Source: a bacterium
GTDB taxonomy: Bacteria > CAIWAD01
Assembly: GCA_030685015.1 (NCBI GenBank)
Contig: JAUXWS010000099.1
Location: 1 to 62,166 of the forward strand
DNA: 62,166 bases
Direction of reading: 5' to 3'
Shown here: positions 9,436 to 18,743 of the stretch, piece after piece
Layout: each line of letters opens with the position of its first letter
How positions within the stretch are numbered: the stretch's first letter is position 1
Notes under the pieces: generated by a model
Database searches by the model: none
Told to the model about the DNA's origin: nothing
What the model saw: the letters and a program-made list of their open reading frames with translations, nothing else
Position numbers and translations under genes: made by a program

Positions 9436-9714
9436 CTACTTGTCCAGGGCTTCCTCACCCTTGCGGAGCAGTTCCCCCGACTTCTCGACCGCTTGCTGGG
9501 CCGTCTTGCCGGCTCTGCGCACCAGACCTTCCACCTCTGGCGGCAGGTGGTGGTCCGTCAGGCGCATCCAAAGCAACAGCCCCGCCAGGGCCAGCGCCAA
9601 GATGAGGGCCAGCTTGAGCAGCCGTTTGGCCACCGCGTAAACCAGCAGCGCCGCCAAGCCCAGCAGGAGGGCGGTCAGCCAGGGGTGGCGGCCAATCATG
9701 GGCAACAGATCCAT
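9436..9714 (-). CDS. Small membrane protein
   Basis: A 92-aa protein starting at the ATG at 9714, which follows GGGGAGGATGCG; a further upstream start at 9750 has no such site. Two closely spaced hydrophobic helices (about residues 12-27 and 31-50) are followed by a charged amphipathic tail with possible coiled-coil character (VEGLVRRAGKTAQQAVEKSG). No family was recognised. It lies after the ribosomal operon terminator and so probably has its own promoter. Confidence 0.55.
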   Translation of the reverse strand: MDLLPMIGRHPWLTALLLGLAALLVYAVAKRLLKLALILALALAGLLLWMRLTDHHLPPEVEGLVRRAGKTAQQAVEKSGELLRKGEEALDK

Positions 9715-9755
9715 CGCATCCTCCCCATTCCGGTTGAAGTGCCGGACCACAGCAT

Positions 9756-9780
9756 GGAAAAAGGGGGCCGATCGGCCCCC
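9756..9780 (-). terminator. Strong terminator of the rpsF-rpsR-rplI operon
   Basis: On the minus strand GGGGGCCGATCGGCCCCC, a self-complementary 18-mer, is followed directly by TTTTTTCC. It starts 26 bp beyond the rplI stop codon. Confidence 0.88.
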
Positions 9781-9806
9781 TGGATGACGCTTGAATCAGG
9801 CGCGGA

Positions 9807-10379
9807 TTAAGCTTCCTCCGCTCCGTACCCGGTCTCCGCCTCTGCTTCGACGGCCGGTTGGGCGGCCGGAACCTCGCCCCGGGCCAAGGCTTCGGCGGCG
9901 GCCACTTCCGCCTCGATGGCGGCCCGCACATGGGCATCAGCGTCGGCGACGACCACGCCGGCGGAGGCCGTGATCTCGCCGTAGAGCTTGATGGGCACCT
10001 TGAACTCGCCCAGGGCCTTGATCGGCTGCTCCAGCTTGATGCGGCGGCGGTCGATCTCGATCCCCGCCTCGTGCAGCAGGTCGGCGATGGTCTGGGCCGT
10101 CACACTGCCATAGAGGCGACCCTGCTCGCCCGTCTTCATGTCCACACGATAGCTGTGGCCCTCGATGCGGGCCTTGAGCGCCAGGGCCCGGCCCCGCTCA
10201 CGCTCGGCGGCGCTCACCAACTGCAGCTTCTCCTCCTCGAATCGGCGCAGGGCGCCGGGAGTGGCCACATAGGCGAAACCCTGGGGCACCAGATAGTTGC
10301 GGGCATAGCCGGGCTTGACGTTGACCAGCTCGCCAATCTTGCCCAGGCTATCGATATCGGATCGCAGTATAACCTTCAT
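9807..10379 (-). CDS. rplI: Large ribosomal subunit protein bL9
   Basis: bL9 binds 23S rRNA at the base of the L1 stalk. The N-terminal domain is typical: MKVILRSDIDSLGKIGELVN, then VKPGYARNYLVPQGFA. The linker helix and the C-terminal domain (SVTAQTIADLL, IKALGEFKVPIKLY) are also present. At 190 residues it is longer than the usual ~148; the extra ~40 residues form an Ala/Glu-rich acidic tail. The start follows AAGGAGGTGGAGC. It is the last gene of the rpsF-rpsR-rplI operon and is followed by a strong terminator. Confidence 0.96.
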   Translation of the reverse strand: MKVILRSDIDSLGKIGELVNVKPGYARNYLVPQGFAYVATPGALRRFEEEKLQLVSAAERERGRALALKARIEGHSYRVDMKTGEQGRLYGSVTAQTIADLLHEAGIEIDRRRIKLEQPIKALGEFKVPIKLYGEITASAGVVVADADAHVRAAIEAEVAAAEALARGEVPAAQPAVEAEAETGYGAEEA

Positions 10380-10390
10380 GCTCCACCTCC

Positions 10391-10615
10391 TTAGGCCGGG
10401 TTGTCGGACACGAAGGGCAGCAAGGCCAGGATGCGCGCCCGCTTGATGGCCGTGGACAACATGCGCTGATGCTTGGCGCAGGTGCCCGACACCCGGCGGG
10501 GAATGATCTTGCCCCGCTCGGTCAGGAAACGGGAGACCCGCTTCTCGTCGCGATAGTCGACATACTTCACGCCCGCTTCACAGAAGCGGCAGATGCGCTT
10601 GCGCTGGTAGGCCAT
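10391..10615 (-). CDS. rpsR: Small ribosomal subunit protein bS18
   Basis: A 74-aa protein with the bS18 signature: [57 protein letters not shown]. It pairs with bS6 on the platform of the 30S subunit. The CxxC-CxKH cysteines mark the zinc-binding C+ form. It overlaps the end of rpsF by one base and precedes rplI by 11 bp, so the three are one transcription unit. Confidence 0.96.
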   Translation of the reverse strand: MAYQRKRICRFCEAGVKYVDYRDEKRVSRFLTERGKIIPRRVSGTCAKHQRMLSTAIKRARILALLPFVSDNPA

Positions 10616-11079
10616 CAGTCTTCCCTCCGCTCCGGACGCCCGCCCTCGCGATACCCTTCGCGGCCACCCTCCCGGTAGCCTTCCCGGCCGCCGCCCTCAC
10701 GGGCGCCCGGACGCGTGGCGGCATTGCGGCGGTCCATCTCCTTGCGGTAGTGGTCCGTGGTGAGGGCCTTGTGGCGCATGTCGCGCTCATCCATGCGCAC
10801 GGCCAAGTGGCGGAAGACATCCTCGGACAAGGCGAACCAGCGCTTGAGCGGCGCCACCGCCTCGCCCGGCATCTTCACCTCGCTGTAGATGTAGTAGCCG
10901 TACTGGCGCTTCTCGACGGCGTAGGCAAGCCGCTTCTTGCCCATGCGTTCCACCTTCTCCACCGTGCCGCCATTCTTCTCGATGAACTCGGAGTACTTTC
11001 CCACCAGGGAATTGACCCGCTCATCGTCGAAGTTGGGCTCGGCAATGAAGGTGATCTCGTAGTTACGGAGTTCACTCAT
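10615..11079 (-). CDS. rpsF: Small ribosomal subunit protein bS6
   Basis: A 154-aa bS6. The ferredoxin-like fold is seen in [40 protein letters not shown] and [15 protein letters not shown]. After about residue 110 comes an arginine/glycine/glutamate-rich low-complexity tail with repeated GGREGYRE units, longer than in most homologues. First gene of the operon; ssb, often found between rpsF and rpsR, is absent here. The ATG follows AAGGAGATGCA. Confidence 0.95.
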   Translation of the reverse strand: MSELRNYEITFIAEPNFDDERVNSLVGKYSEFIEKNGGTVEKVERMGKKRLAYAVEKRQYGYYIYSEVKMPGEAVAPLKRWFALSEDVFRHLAVRMDERDMRHKALTTDHYRKEMDRRNAATRPGAREGGGREGYREGGREGYREGGRPERRED

Positions 11080-11100
11080 TGCATCTCCTTGTGGACTAAG

Positions 11101-11123
11101 GCCATCCAGCCCATCTGGATGGC
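11101..11123 (-). promoter_or_regulatory. Hairpin in the rpsF leader
   Basis: On the minus strand GCCATCCAG and CTGGATGGC form a perfect 9-bp stem with loop ATGGG, 21 nt before the rpsF ATG. rpsF leaders in many bacteria bind the S6:S18 complex for feedback control. The known CCG-bulge of that motif is not obvious here, so assignment to it is only a suggestion. Confidence 0.4.
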
Positions 11124-11233
11124 AAGGATTCCACCTGCGTCAAGCAGGGGAAAAAGGAAGCAGTGAGTATAGCGGAGCAGGGGGGGAATCGCAAGGCGAT
11201 CACCCGGAAGTCTTCACGGGGCAGGCGCTTCCG

Positions 11234-12178
11234 TCAAGGTGACTGCCTGTAGGCGGATGGCGCCTCGAGCAAACGGTCAAGCAGAGCGGCATACATGGCG
11301 AACCAATGGTCCTCCCCTTCACGGCGCAGGAAGACCAGATTCTCCTCACTGTCCAGGCGCGCCCATTGGAAGGTGTGCCGCCCGCCGTCCGCCAGCGTCA
11401 GGTGGTGGCTTAGCACCGCGGGAGCCGCGCGCAGGGCTTCACGCTGGGCAGGGGTGGGCAGATCGGACAGGCGCAGGTTGGACAAGGCGGCCAGCAGGCC
11501 GGGCAGAGTGGTCTCCGAGCCGCGCGCCCCATGCCAGCCTTGGCCCCGCAAGGGCTGCCAGGACACACTCCAGGCCGTGTCGCCACGGGCGAAGGCCAGG
11601 CGGCCGTCCGACCGCTCCAGCTCGATGGCGACCACGCTGTCCGAGCTGGCGCGAAAGGCGAGCTTGTCCAGCCAGCGCCCCGGCAAGACTGAAAGTCGAC
11701 CGCCCACTTCACGGGTCAGGCGATAAATGGCCAGGTCCTCTTCCCGTCGGGCGAAGCTGCCCTGGTAGTCCTGGCTGGCCCTCCCCACCCGCGCCGCCAA
11801 GGCCAGGCGCTCCCCTTCCCAGATCTTGAGTCGGGTGGCGGCGGCATCGCCCAGGCCATAGCGGTCATCCGCCAGCAGATTGTCGTTGGCGTTGGCCAGG
11901 GCCGCCACATCCAGGTTGGCCAGGCTCGCCAGCATGGCTTGGACGGCGCGGTCGTCCGCCCGCCAGGCCTGATCCCCGCCCACCTGCCAGACCCCCTCGC
12001 GCCGCTCGAGCATGATCGAGTCCCGCCCCTGGGCAATCCACACCCGGCTGACGGCGGCCGTGTCCACCTCGCCCAACTGCGCGGGATAGTCCCGCCCTTC
12101 CGGAATCACCCTGGGCAGCAGGATGAGCAGGAGAAGGAGACCAAGCAGGCCCGTCAGGTAGAGGTTCTTGCGAGACAT
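11234..12178 (-). CDS. DUF4340 domain protein, membrane-anchored
   Basis: A 314-aa protein beginning at the ATG at 12178 behind GAGAGGTGCCC. An N-terminal membrane anchor (NLYLTGLLGLLLLLILLPRV) is followed by DUF4340-type repeats: VSRVWIAQGRDSIMLERREG, WQVGG, and a later DSVVAIELERSDGRLAFARG. Such proteins are commonly encoded beside GldG-like subunits of ABC transporters, as here: it lies 11 bp after the GldG-like gene and is the last of four co-directional genes. The role is unknown; an accessory periplasmic part of the transporter is likely. Confidence 0.75.
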   Translation of the reverse strand: MSRKNLYLTGLLGLLLLLILLPRVIPEGRDYPAQLGEVDTAAVSRVWIAQGRDSIMLERREGVWQVGGDQAWRADDRAVQAMLASLANLDVAALANANDNLLADDRYGLGDAAATRLKIWEGERLALAARVGRASQDYQGSFARREEDLAIYRLTREVGGRLSVLPGRWLDKLAFRASSDSVVAIELERSDGRLAFARGDTAWSVSWQPLRGQGWHGARGSETTLPGLLAALSNLRLSDLPTPAQREALRAAPAVLSHHLTLADGGRHTFQWARLDSEENLVFLRREGEDHWFAMYAALLDRLLEAPSAYRQSP

Positions 12179-12189
12179 GGGCACCTCTC

Positions 12190-13818
12190 TCAAAGGGACT
12201 GGGCGCGGCGGCGACGGGCCGACCAGCGCAGCAGACCGAAGCCGATCACGAGGCCCGGCAGACCCAGGATGTTCAACCACTTGATCCACTTCTTCGCCGC
12301 GGCGGACAACTCCTTGAGCGGACGGGCGGCCAGGCTTTTGCCCCGGATGGAGATGAGGCCCTCGTCCAGGCTGAGCCAATCCGTGATGTTCTGCGCCAGG
12401 GCAAGGTTGCCGGCCTGGGCGTAGCCGTCCACCAGGAAATCGCCGTCCCCCACCAGGGCGATGCGACTGTCCGCGGCTGTGGAAAGATGCGGTGGCCCAG
12501 GCGCTCCGCCCTCGCCCTCCGCCATGATCGCCGGCTTGCCGGCGAAAGCGCTGGCCAGGGGGCCCGCCACGGTGGCCGCCAGCACCTGGGGACCGGCGTG
12601 GAAGCGTTCGTCCACCACGGCGCGATCGATGCGCTCCAGTGGTGCCAGGTTGTAGGGGGGCGCCTGGATTTCACTCTGCGGCGTGCTGCGGGCGATCACC
12701 GTCACCTCGGCGCCCATGGCGCGGGCGGCGGCAAAGGCGTTGGTGTCCAGGGGCGAGGGGAAGAAGAGGGCGGCGGCCGCCAAGTCGCGGCTGATGGCGT
12801 GGTCGGCGGCGAAGTCCTTCACCTGGACGAACAGTGGGTAGCGCAGGGTCACGGCGAAGAGGGACATCAAGCCGCCGCCGCCCTGGCGCACCTGCACGTT
12901 GCCGCAACTGAGGTCGGCCAGCAGTGCTTCCTGCAGGCGGAGCCCGTAGTGGGCCAGCCAGGAAGCCAGACCCAGGTCCACCGGTCGCGCCTGCTGGGTC
13001 TGCAGGTCGGCCTCCACCTGGTCCAGGAAGAGCCCCAGCTTGCCGCCCCGCATGAGAAACTGGTCGAGGTGGTAGAGGGTGGCCGTGTCCACGGGCTGGC
13101 TTGGCTTGACCCACAGCAGGGTGCCGATCTCGGGCGGGATGCCCGCGACGGACGGCAGGTGGACGGGCCGCACCTGGTAATCCTTGCGCAGCATCTCGGC
13201 CAGCAGGCCCAGTCCGGATTCCGGCGGCAGGCCGGGGCGGCCCGGCGCGGCCAGGGGCGGCTCGCCGTGCCCCTGCAGGATGCCCAGAGTGGGCAGCTGG
13301 GTGGTCGTCAAGCGGCGCAGGGTGCCGGTGATCGTGTACTCCAGGCCGCCCACATCGGTGAGGACCGGAATCGTCTCCGTCCGGTCGCCGGCGAGGAAGG
13401 CCAGTCCCATGTGCACCATGCGCGAGGTGAAGGCGTCATTCTCCAGCACCTGGGCCTGCAAGGGCTGGATCCGATACCGGCGCGCCTGCTCCTCGAAAGC
13501 CTCCTTGTCCTTGGGGTCCACCATCTCCACGCTGAGACGGCCGTGGCTGAAGGCCTTGTAGTCGTCCAGCATGTCCCGCAGGTAGGTGCGGTTCTGGTTG
13601 AATTGCGGCCCCACATCCTCGCTGAAAAAGACTTTGACGGTGACCGGCTCCTCCAGCTCCGCCACCAGGCGGCGGCTGTAGGCGGAGAGGGTGTAGATGT
13701 CTCCGTCGGTCAGATCCAGGCGGCCGAAATGGATCAGGCCGGCCACATTGAGGGCGGCCAGGACAGCCAGCACCAGCCAGAGGTTGCCGCGCCGACGGCC
13801 CGTGAAAAAGGTCCTCAT
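12190..13818 (-). CDS. GldG-like ABC transporter auxiliary protein
   Basis: A 542-aa membrane protein of the GldG/ABC_transp_aux family. There is an N-terminal helix (LWLVLAVLAALNVAGLIHF), then the hallmark LDLTDGDIYTLSAYSRRLVA and PVTVKVFFSEDVGPQFNQNR, a periplasmic Rossmann-like domain with TLGILQGHGEPPL, and a C-terminal helix followed by a basic tail. It is encoded 3 bp after the GldF-like permease. In Flavobacterium GldA/F/G are needed for gliding and associated secretion; outside that phylum the substrate is unknown. Confidence 0.85.
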   Translation of the reverse strand: MRTFFTGRRRGNLWLVLAVLAALNVAGLIHFGRLDLTDGDIYTLSAYSRRLVAELEEPVTVKVFFSEDVGPQFNQNRTYLRDMLDDYKAFSHGRLSVEMVDPKDKEAFEEQARRYRIQPLQAQVLENDAFTSRMVHMGLAFLAGDRTETIPVLTDVGGLEYTITGTLRRLTTTQLPTLGILQGHGEPPLAAPGRPGLPPESGLGLLAEMLRKDYQVRPVHLPSVAGIPPEIGTLLWVKPSQPVDTATLYHLDQFLMRGGKLGLFLDQVEADLQTQQARPVDLGLASWLAHYGLRLQEALLADLSCGNVQVRQGGGGLMSLFAVTLRYPLFVQVKDFAADHAISRDLAAAALFFPSPLDTNAFAAARAMGAEVTVIARSTPQSEIQAPPYNLAPLERIDRAVVDERFHAGPQVLAATVAGPLASAFAGKPAIMAEGEGGAPGPPHLSTAADSRIALVGDGDFLVDGYAQAGNLALAQNITDWLSLDEGLISIRGKSLAARPLKELSAAAKKWIKWLNILGLPGLVIGFGLLRWSARRRRAQSL

Positions 13819-13821
13819 CGC

Positions 13822-14532
13822 TCAGTTCCCCCTGCGGCGGCCCAGGCTGAGCCCCGCCAGATACAAGGCCAGCGCGATCAGCGTGCCATAGTAGACCAGA
13901 TCGCGGCTGTCCACCACGCCCCGGATCATGCTGTGGTAGTGGGCGTCCACCGCCAGGTACTCGAACAGGCCCACCAGCCGGGCTGGAATGAAGAAGAGCA
14001 CTTTGTCCAGCAGGAAGAGGACGAGGATCATGGCGATGCCCAGGATGAAGCCCACGATCTGGTTGGGCGTGAGACTGGAGGCGAGCAGGCCGATGGCCGT
14101 GTAGGCCGCCCCCATCAGCAGCATGCCCAGATAGCCGGTGAGCACCATGCCCGTGTCCAGGTCGCCCAGGGCGGATACGGTCAGGGTCCAGGCCAGGGTG
14201 CCGGCGATGGTGACGGCCAGCAGGCTGAGCGCCGCCAGGAACTTCCCCAGCACGATCTCGTGGTCGCGCACCGGGTAGGTCACCAGCAGCTCCAGCGTGC
14301 CCGAGCGCCATTCCTCGCTGATGAGACGCATGGTGAGGGCCGGCACGAAAAAGATGAAGAGGAGGGGGATCAGCTCCAGCAGACCGCGGATTTCCGCCTG
14401 TCCTCCGATGAAGAAGCCGCTGAAGAAGAACCAACCGGCCAGCAGCAGGAAGACCGTGACAAAAAGATAGGCGACGGCGCTGTTGAAATAGGCCAGCACT
14501 TCCCGCCGCCAGATGGCGAGCACCGCGTTCAT
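13822..14532 (-). CDS. GldF-like ABC-2 permease
   Basis: A 236-aa permease with six predicted helices: AVAYLFVTVFLLLAGWFFFS near the N-terminus, then ELIPLLFIFFVPALTMRLIS, and further helices to residue ~225. SEEWRSGTLELLVTYPVRDH is the conserved ABC-2 cytoplasmic motif. The ATG at 14532 follows GGGAGGAGAGGC. It sits between the ATPase and the GldG-like gene and presumably forms the channel of that transporter. Confidence 0.85.
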   Translation of the reverse strand: MNAVLAIWRREVLAYFNSAVAYLFVTVFLLLAGWFFFSGFFIGGQAEIRGLLELIPLLFIFFVPALTMRLISEEWRSGTLELLVTYPVRDHEIVLGKFLAALSLLAVTIAGTLAWTLTVSALGDLDTGMVLTGYLGMLLMGAAYTAIGLLASSLTPNQIVGFILGIAMILVLFLLDKVLFFIPARLVGLFEYLAVDAHYHSMIRGVVDSRDLVYYGTLIALALYLAGLSLGRRRGN

Positions 14533-14590
14533 GCCTCTCCTCCCGTCTGGCCCGTCGACAGCCTGTGGGTCCGATGCCGCGTCATGCCAC

Positions 14591-15547
14591 TCATGCCGCC
14601 GCCTCCCGGGGCGCTTCGAGCGTGAGCTCGCGGAAGACGTCCTCCAGCGTGTTCTGTGAACGCGACAGTTCGAGCAGCACCCAGCCTTGTTCCACGGCCA
14701 GGCGGAAGAGCGGCTCGCGCAGATCCTCGCCGGCCGCCGGCGTCAGGGTGACGCGCAGGCCCTGGTCCGTGGCGCGGGCGTCCAGCTCCCCCAGGGGCAG
14801 CCGCTCGCGCAGCAGCCGCTCCACAGCCGCGGCCTCCCGGCCGCCGGTGGCCAGCTCGGCCGTCGTGCGCACGACGCCGGCCCGCTGGCGCAGCAGGTTC
14901 TCCGCCGTGTCGTCGGCCACGATGCGCCCGCGGTTGATGATGAGGACGCGGCTGCAGACCGCCTCCACCTCCTGCATGATGTGTGTGGAGAGGATCACGG
15001 TCTTGGCCCGGCCCAGCTCCTTGATGAGGTGGCGGATCTCGAGGATCTGGTTGGGGTCCAGCCCGGAGGTGGGCTCGTCCAGGATGAGCACCTCCGGGTC
15101 GTGGAGAATGGCCTGGGCCAGGCCGACCCTTTGGCGATAGCCCTTGGAGAGCTGGCCAATGAGCCGGTGGCGGTAGTCCCCCAATCCGCAGCGGCCCACG
15201 GCGCGTGTGATGGCGGCCGGTGCCCGGGAGGACGGCAGGCCGTGCAGGCGCGCGGCGAAGTCCAGATACTCGGCCACGCTCATGTCGTGGTAGAGGGGAT
15301 TGTGCTCGGCCAGGTAGCCGATCCGCCGGCGGACTTCAAGAGCCTGTTCAATCGTGTCCAGGCCGTCCACGCTGACCCGGCCGGAACTGGGCGGCATGTA
15401 GCAGGTGACCACCTTCATGGCCGTTGTCTTGCCGGCGCCGTTGGGTCCCAGCAGGCCGACGATCTCGCCCGACTCCACGGTCAGGCTCACGTCCCGCAAG
15501 GCCTCCACGGGACCGTAGTTCTTGCTGAGCTGCTCGATCCGGATCAT
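14591..15547 (-). CDS. GldA-like ABC transporter ATP-binding protein
   Basis: A 318-aa ATPase with Walker A LLGPNGAGKTTAMKVV, Q-loop region AEHNPLYHDMSVAEYL, signature LSKGYRQRVGLAQAI, Walker B VLILDEPTSGLDPNQI and switch His in VILSTHIM. The ~90-residue C-terminal extension matches the DrrA/GldA group. It is the first gene of the four-gene minus-strand unit with GldF-like, GldG-like and DUF4340 proteins. Start ATG 15547 behind AAGGAC. Confidence 0.9.
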   Translation of the reverse strand: MIRIEQLSKNYGPVEALRDVSLTVESGEIVGLLGPNGAGKTTAMKVVTCYMPPSSGRVSVDGLDTIEQALEVRRRIGYLAEHNPLYHDMSVAEYLDFAARLHGLPSSRAPAAITRAVGRCGLGDYRHRLIGQLSKGYRQRVGLAQAILHDPEVLILDEPTSGLDPNQILEIRHLIKELGRAKTVILSTHIMQEVEAVCSRVLIINRGRIVADDTAENLLRQRAGVVRTTAELATGGREAAAVERLLRERLPLGELDARATDQGLRVTLTPAAGEDLREPLFRLAVEQGWVLLELSRSQNTLEDVFRELTLEAPREAAA

Positions 15548-15807
15548 GTCCTTGTGCCTCTGCTTGTCTGCCGGGAATCAGCCATGTCCCGCCCTCCTTC
15601 CCACCTTGGGACTGTCCGCCTGGGTCAATGACAGGCCGATCCCCTGGCGCGACCGGCCGCTTTCGCTGGGCGGATGACGTGAAGAGCGGACGGTCAGGCC
15701 AAAGATAATTGGATTGGCCTTGGTCGCGAAAGGCGGGTCAACGCCGACGGCGGCGCCTGGGTTCCCGCCTGGTGGTCAAGCAAGGGTCGCCAGGGTGGCC
15801 CGGCTGT

Positions 15808-16293
15808 TCAAGCCCGAGCGACCCAGCGCGGCGCATCGTCCACCCGCTGCCGCAACAGCAGATTGAGCTGGGCCGCCCCATGCTGGACATGGCGCAGATT
15901 GTAGATGTGCAGTTCGAATCGGCTCATGCCGGGGCGCTGGTCGCAGAGACGGCCCGCCTCGCTCTCGGTCATGTCGGCCAACTCCGCGCGGCATCGGTCG
16001 CGGGCCGAGCCCAGCCAGTCAAGCAGGTCCTCTTGACGGGAGACCCGCGCTGGCAGGACGCCGGCGGGGTCAAGCTCCTCCAAGCCGAAGGGGGCAGGGG
16101 GCTGATAGCCCTCGCGGCTGGGAGCCAGATAGAAGTCCAGCCAGAAGACAGTGTGATGGGCCAGAACCCAGGGGGCGCTCCAGTCGCCGACCCGCCCCCA
16201 ATGCTCGACCGGGCAGGCACGAATGGCGTTGCCCAGCATGTCGATGGCGGCACCGAACTGCCGCCACAAGGCCTCCCTCGCCACCTCAATCAT
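15808..16293 (-). CDS. DinB-like four-helix protein
   Basis: A 161-aa DinB/DUF664-type protein. Conserved features are WSAPWVLAHHTVFWLDFYL (metal-ligand His in the second helix) and, near the C-terminus, LHIYNLRHVQHGAAQLN, giving the three-histidine metal site of the family. Many relatives are thiol-dependent transferases, but no substrate can be named. The start overlaps the end of the upstream kinase gene by 8 bp, so the two are probably co-transcribed. Confidence 0.75.
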   Translation of the reverse strand: MIEVAREALWRQFGAAIDMLGNAIRACPVEHWGRVGDWSAPWVLAHHTVFWLDFYLAPSREGYQPPAPFGLEELDPAGVLPARVSRQEDLLDWLGSARDRCRAELADMTESEAGRLCDQRPGMSRFELHIYNLRHVQHGAAQLNLLLRQRVDDAPRWVARA

Positions 16294-17023
16294 GGAAGAC
16301 TCCTCTCAGGTTTCGTTTGAGTCGCCGCCAGCCCTGCACCCAGGCGTTGCGCGCCTCGGCCAGGCGCCAGCCGGTGGTCCCGACCCCGGGCAACAAGGGC
16401 AGAATGGCCGGGGCGCAGTTGCGCAGAAGAACGAAGTCGTAGGCATCATCGGCGCACCAGCGGCGCAGTGGGCGCGGGGCCGGATCCAGCATCACAACAT
16501 CGTCCCTGTCCGTGGCCAGCCAGTTGGCCAGGTGGGGATCGCCGTGACGCAGGCCCACCTGATGCAGGCGGCGCAAGGTCTCCACCACCCTGCTCCAATG
16601 CCGCTCCTCCACAGGCTGGCCGGTCACAAATTCGTAAGCCAGCCAGGACTCCACCAACACGCCCCGCCTCCGTCCCTCCAGGAGCAGCAAGGGCCGCGGC
16701 GTGGCGATGCCCAGGGACAAGAGACGAAGACCCGCCGCGAAAGAGCGTCGCATTTCGCCGGCGGCAAGCAGGGAGGCCAGGCGGTTCCACCAGCGTCCGT
16801 CCCGCCACACAGGACGTTTCATCACCCAGGGGCCGGCCGCCAGGGTGGCCAGTGGCGCGGGTGGGCTGGCCAGCAGCAGGACGCGGCTGCGCCGATCGTC
16901 GCGCAGCGTCCGGGCCGGCGACCCGGTGGCGGCGCGCAGCTCCAGGGAGAGGGCCAGGGGGTCCGCCACCAGCGGCCGTGCCCAGGCCGCCAGAAGGACC
17001 CGCCAGCGCAGGGAGGCGCCCAT
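16286..17023 (-). CDS. Lipopolysaccharide core-type kinase
   Basis: A 245-aa protein kinase-fold enzyme like the Kdo/heptose kinases (WaaP/WaaY/KdkA). VMKRPVWRDGRWWNRL and ASLLAAGEMRR contain candidate ATP-lysine and C-helix parts, LLLLEGRRRGVLVESWL the hinge region, LRHGDPHLANWL the catalytic loop with Asp and Asn, and VVMLDPAPRP the metal-binding Asp (DP in place of DFG). The ATG at 17023 overlaps the stop of the subtilase gene (TGATG). It probably phosphorylates inner-core sugar at the cytoplasmic face of the inner membrane; a role on another small molecule is possible. Confidence 0.65.
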   Translation of the reverse strand: MGASLRWRVLLAAWARPLVADPLALSLELRAATGSPARTLRDDRRSRVLLLASPPAPLATLAAGPWVMKRPVWRDGRWWNRLASLLAAGEMRRSFAAGLRLLSLGIATPRPLLLLEGRRRGVLVESWLAYEFVTGQPVEERHWSRVVETLRRLHQVGLRHGDPHLANWLATDRDDVVMLDPAPRPLRRWCADDAYDFVLLRNCAPAILPLLPGVGTTGWRLAEARNAWVQGWRRLKRNLRGVFHD

Positions 17024-18654
17024 CAGGGGAGGTCGACCAGACCCTGGACGCGGAAGAATCCGCTGCCCTGATTGAGCTGGCTGGGGCCGCTCCAGCTGTT
17101 GCTTGTGGTCTGCCCCAGCAAGGTGAAGGGCCCCCAGGGATGGTCGGCCCGGTAGATGCGGTAGAGGGCATAGGCATCCTCGGGCCAACTGAGCTGGACC
17201 TGGTTGCCCACCACCGCGATGTTGACGGGACCCGGTTCGGGGAAGGCCTGGAGGGCGGCGGGCAGGTCGATGATGCCCCAGCCGTAGTCGTTGTCCGGCT
17301 GGGCGGCGCGATCCGCCGTGCTCATCAGCGCGGCCCGCACCTGGGCCGGTGTCCACAAGGGATGGGCTTCAAGCAGCAGCGCGGCGCACCCGGCGACGAG
17401 CGGGCAGGAGAGGCTGGTGCCGGCGAACCAGCGCAGGGAGCTGGGGTCCTCCCAGCCGGCCGCCGCCACATTCAGTCCCTGGGCAGACACTTCCGGCTTG
17501 ATGCGGCCGTCATAGGTGGGACCAGGGCTGCTGAACCAGGTGAGCTGCCCCAGCTCGTCCACGGCGCCCACGCTGATCACGCCGAAGGCGTCCGCCGGCG
17601 TGCCGATGTGGCCCCACTCATCGTTGCGCGCGTTGCCGGCGCTCACCACCACGGTCATGCCCAGACCCACCGCCGCGTCCACGGCCAGGGTGACCAGGGC
17701 CGTCTGTCCGTCCAGATCGGGCCAGGTGTACCAGTCGGTGTAACCCAGCGAGGCCGAGGCGACATCGGCCCCCAGGTTCTCGCCCCATTCCAGGGCCGCC
17801 AGGTAGTAGTCCTCCTCGACGGGGGTCTCGCTGGAGGTGTCCTCCGTTTTGGCCAGGAGGAAGTGGCAGTTGTAGGCGGGTCCATAGAGCTGACCGGGCC
17901 AATGGCCGCCCAGGGCCGTGGCCGTGGCCGTGCCGTGGCGGTGCTGGGACTCCGGGTCGCCCGGCTGGTTCTGTGTCTGGCCATCCTGGTTGATGAAATC
18001 CCATTCCGCCATGATGCGTCCGGCGCCGAAGGCCACATGGTCCTTGTAGTAGCCGGTGTCGATCATCAGCACGCGGATGTCCGCCCCGCTCAGCCCGGCT
18101 TCGTGGGCGGCGGGCACGCCGATCATCTCGAGCTGGTTGAAGGAGCCGCCGTACTCCAGCCGCGGGGCGGGCCCGGGCCGGGCTCCCACCGGCCGCGGCT
18201 CAGGCTTCCGGCGCCCCAGCGCCACGGGGCGGATCTCCCGCACGAAAGGCAGCTGGCGGATCTGGTCAAGCTGGTCCGGCGTGGCCTGGACCGACACGGC
18301 ATTGAACCAGCGGCTCTGGACCCGCACCCGGGCGCCGCTGGCCTGCAAGCTGCGCAGGTGGGAGCGGGAGATCTTGCGATCCGGTTCTGACAGGCGATTG
18401 CCGCGGCCGCGGACCTCGCGGCGCCAAGTGGCCCGCTCGTCGGCGGGCAGGACCTCGCGGTCGGCGGCAGGACCCCGCCCGGAGAGGAAGACCCACATCA
18501 CCTGCCGGTCCGCCCGGGGGGCGCGCTCAGGGAGGGCGCCCAGGCCCGGCCAGCCGGACGCGTCACCGCGCTCAGCGGCCAGGACCAGGCCGCTGGACGG
18601 GGCCAGCGCCAGGAGGAGCATCAAGGGAACGGAATGGCGGCTGATCGTGATCAT
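17023..18654 (-). CDS. Secreted subtilisin-family (S8) serine protease
   Basis: A 543-aa protease starting at ATG 18654 (GGGGAATCAC upstream). Residues 1-27 are a signal peptide; a propeptide-like region follows to about residue 160, including ARVRVQSRWFNAVSVQA typical of I9-type inhibitors. The catalytic triad is Asp199 (VLMIDTGYY), His240 (QHRHGTATA) and Ser414 (GTSLSCPLVAG), with the oxyanion Asn341 in VSAGN. The C-terminal ~75 residues form an FN3-like domain. No sorting tail is present. It heads a unit with the kinase and DinB-like genes, with no obvious functional link. Confidence 0.9.
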   Translation of the reverse strand: MITISRHSVPLMLLLALAPSSGLVLAAERGDASGWPGLGALPERAPRADRQVMWVFLSGRGPAADREVLPADERATWRREVRGRGNRLSEPDRKISRSHLRSLQASGARVRVQSRWFNAVSVQATPDQLDQIRQLPFVREIRPVALGRRKPEPRPVGARPGPAPRLEYGGSFNQLEMIGVPAAHEAGLSGADIRVLMIDTGYYKDHVAFGAGRIMAEWDFINQDGQTQNQPGDPESQHRHGTATATALGGHWPGQLYGPAYNCHFLLAKTEDTSSETPVEEDYYLAALEWGENLGADVASASLGYTDWYTWPDLDGQTALVTLAVDAAVGLGMTVVVSAGNARNDEWGHIGTPADAFGVISVGAVDELGQLTWFSSPGPTYDGRIKPEVSAQGLNVAAAGWEDPSSLRWFAGTSLSCPLVAGCAALLLEAHPLWTPAQVRAALMSTADRAAQPDNDYGWGIIDLPAALQAFPEPGPVNIAVVGNQVQLSWPEDAYALYRIYRADHPWGPFTLLGQTTSNSWSGPSQLNQGSGFFRVQGLVDLP

Positions 18655-18743
18655 GTGATTCCCCGGCTTTGGGCGCCCACCGCCGGTGGGCACCTTTCCC
18701 AAGTGGTAAGTTCGCATTCGAGGCATCAACAAGCAGCGGAGAA

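Noticed and set aside
12487-14625. Long plus-strand open frame (712 codons) over the GldG/GldF region
   Set aside because: It is the antisense shadow of recognised minus-strand genes and has His/Gln/Gly-biased, low-complexity composition.
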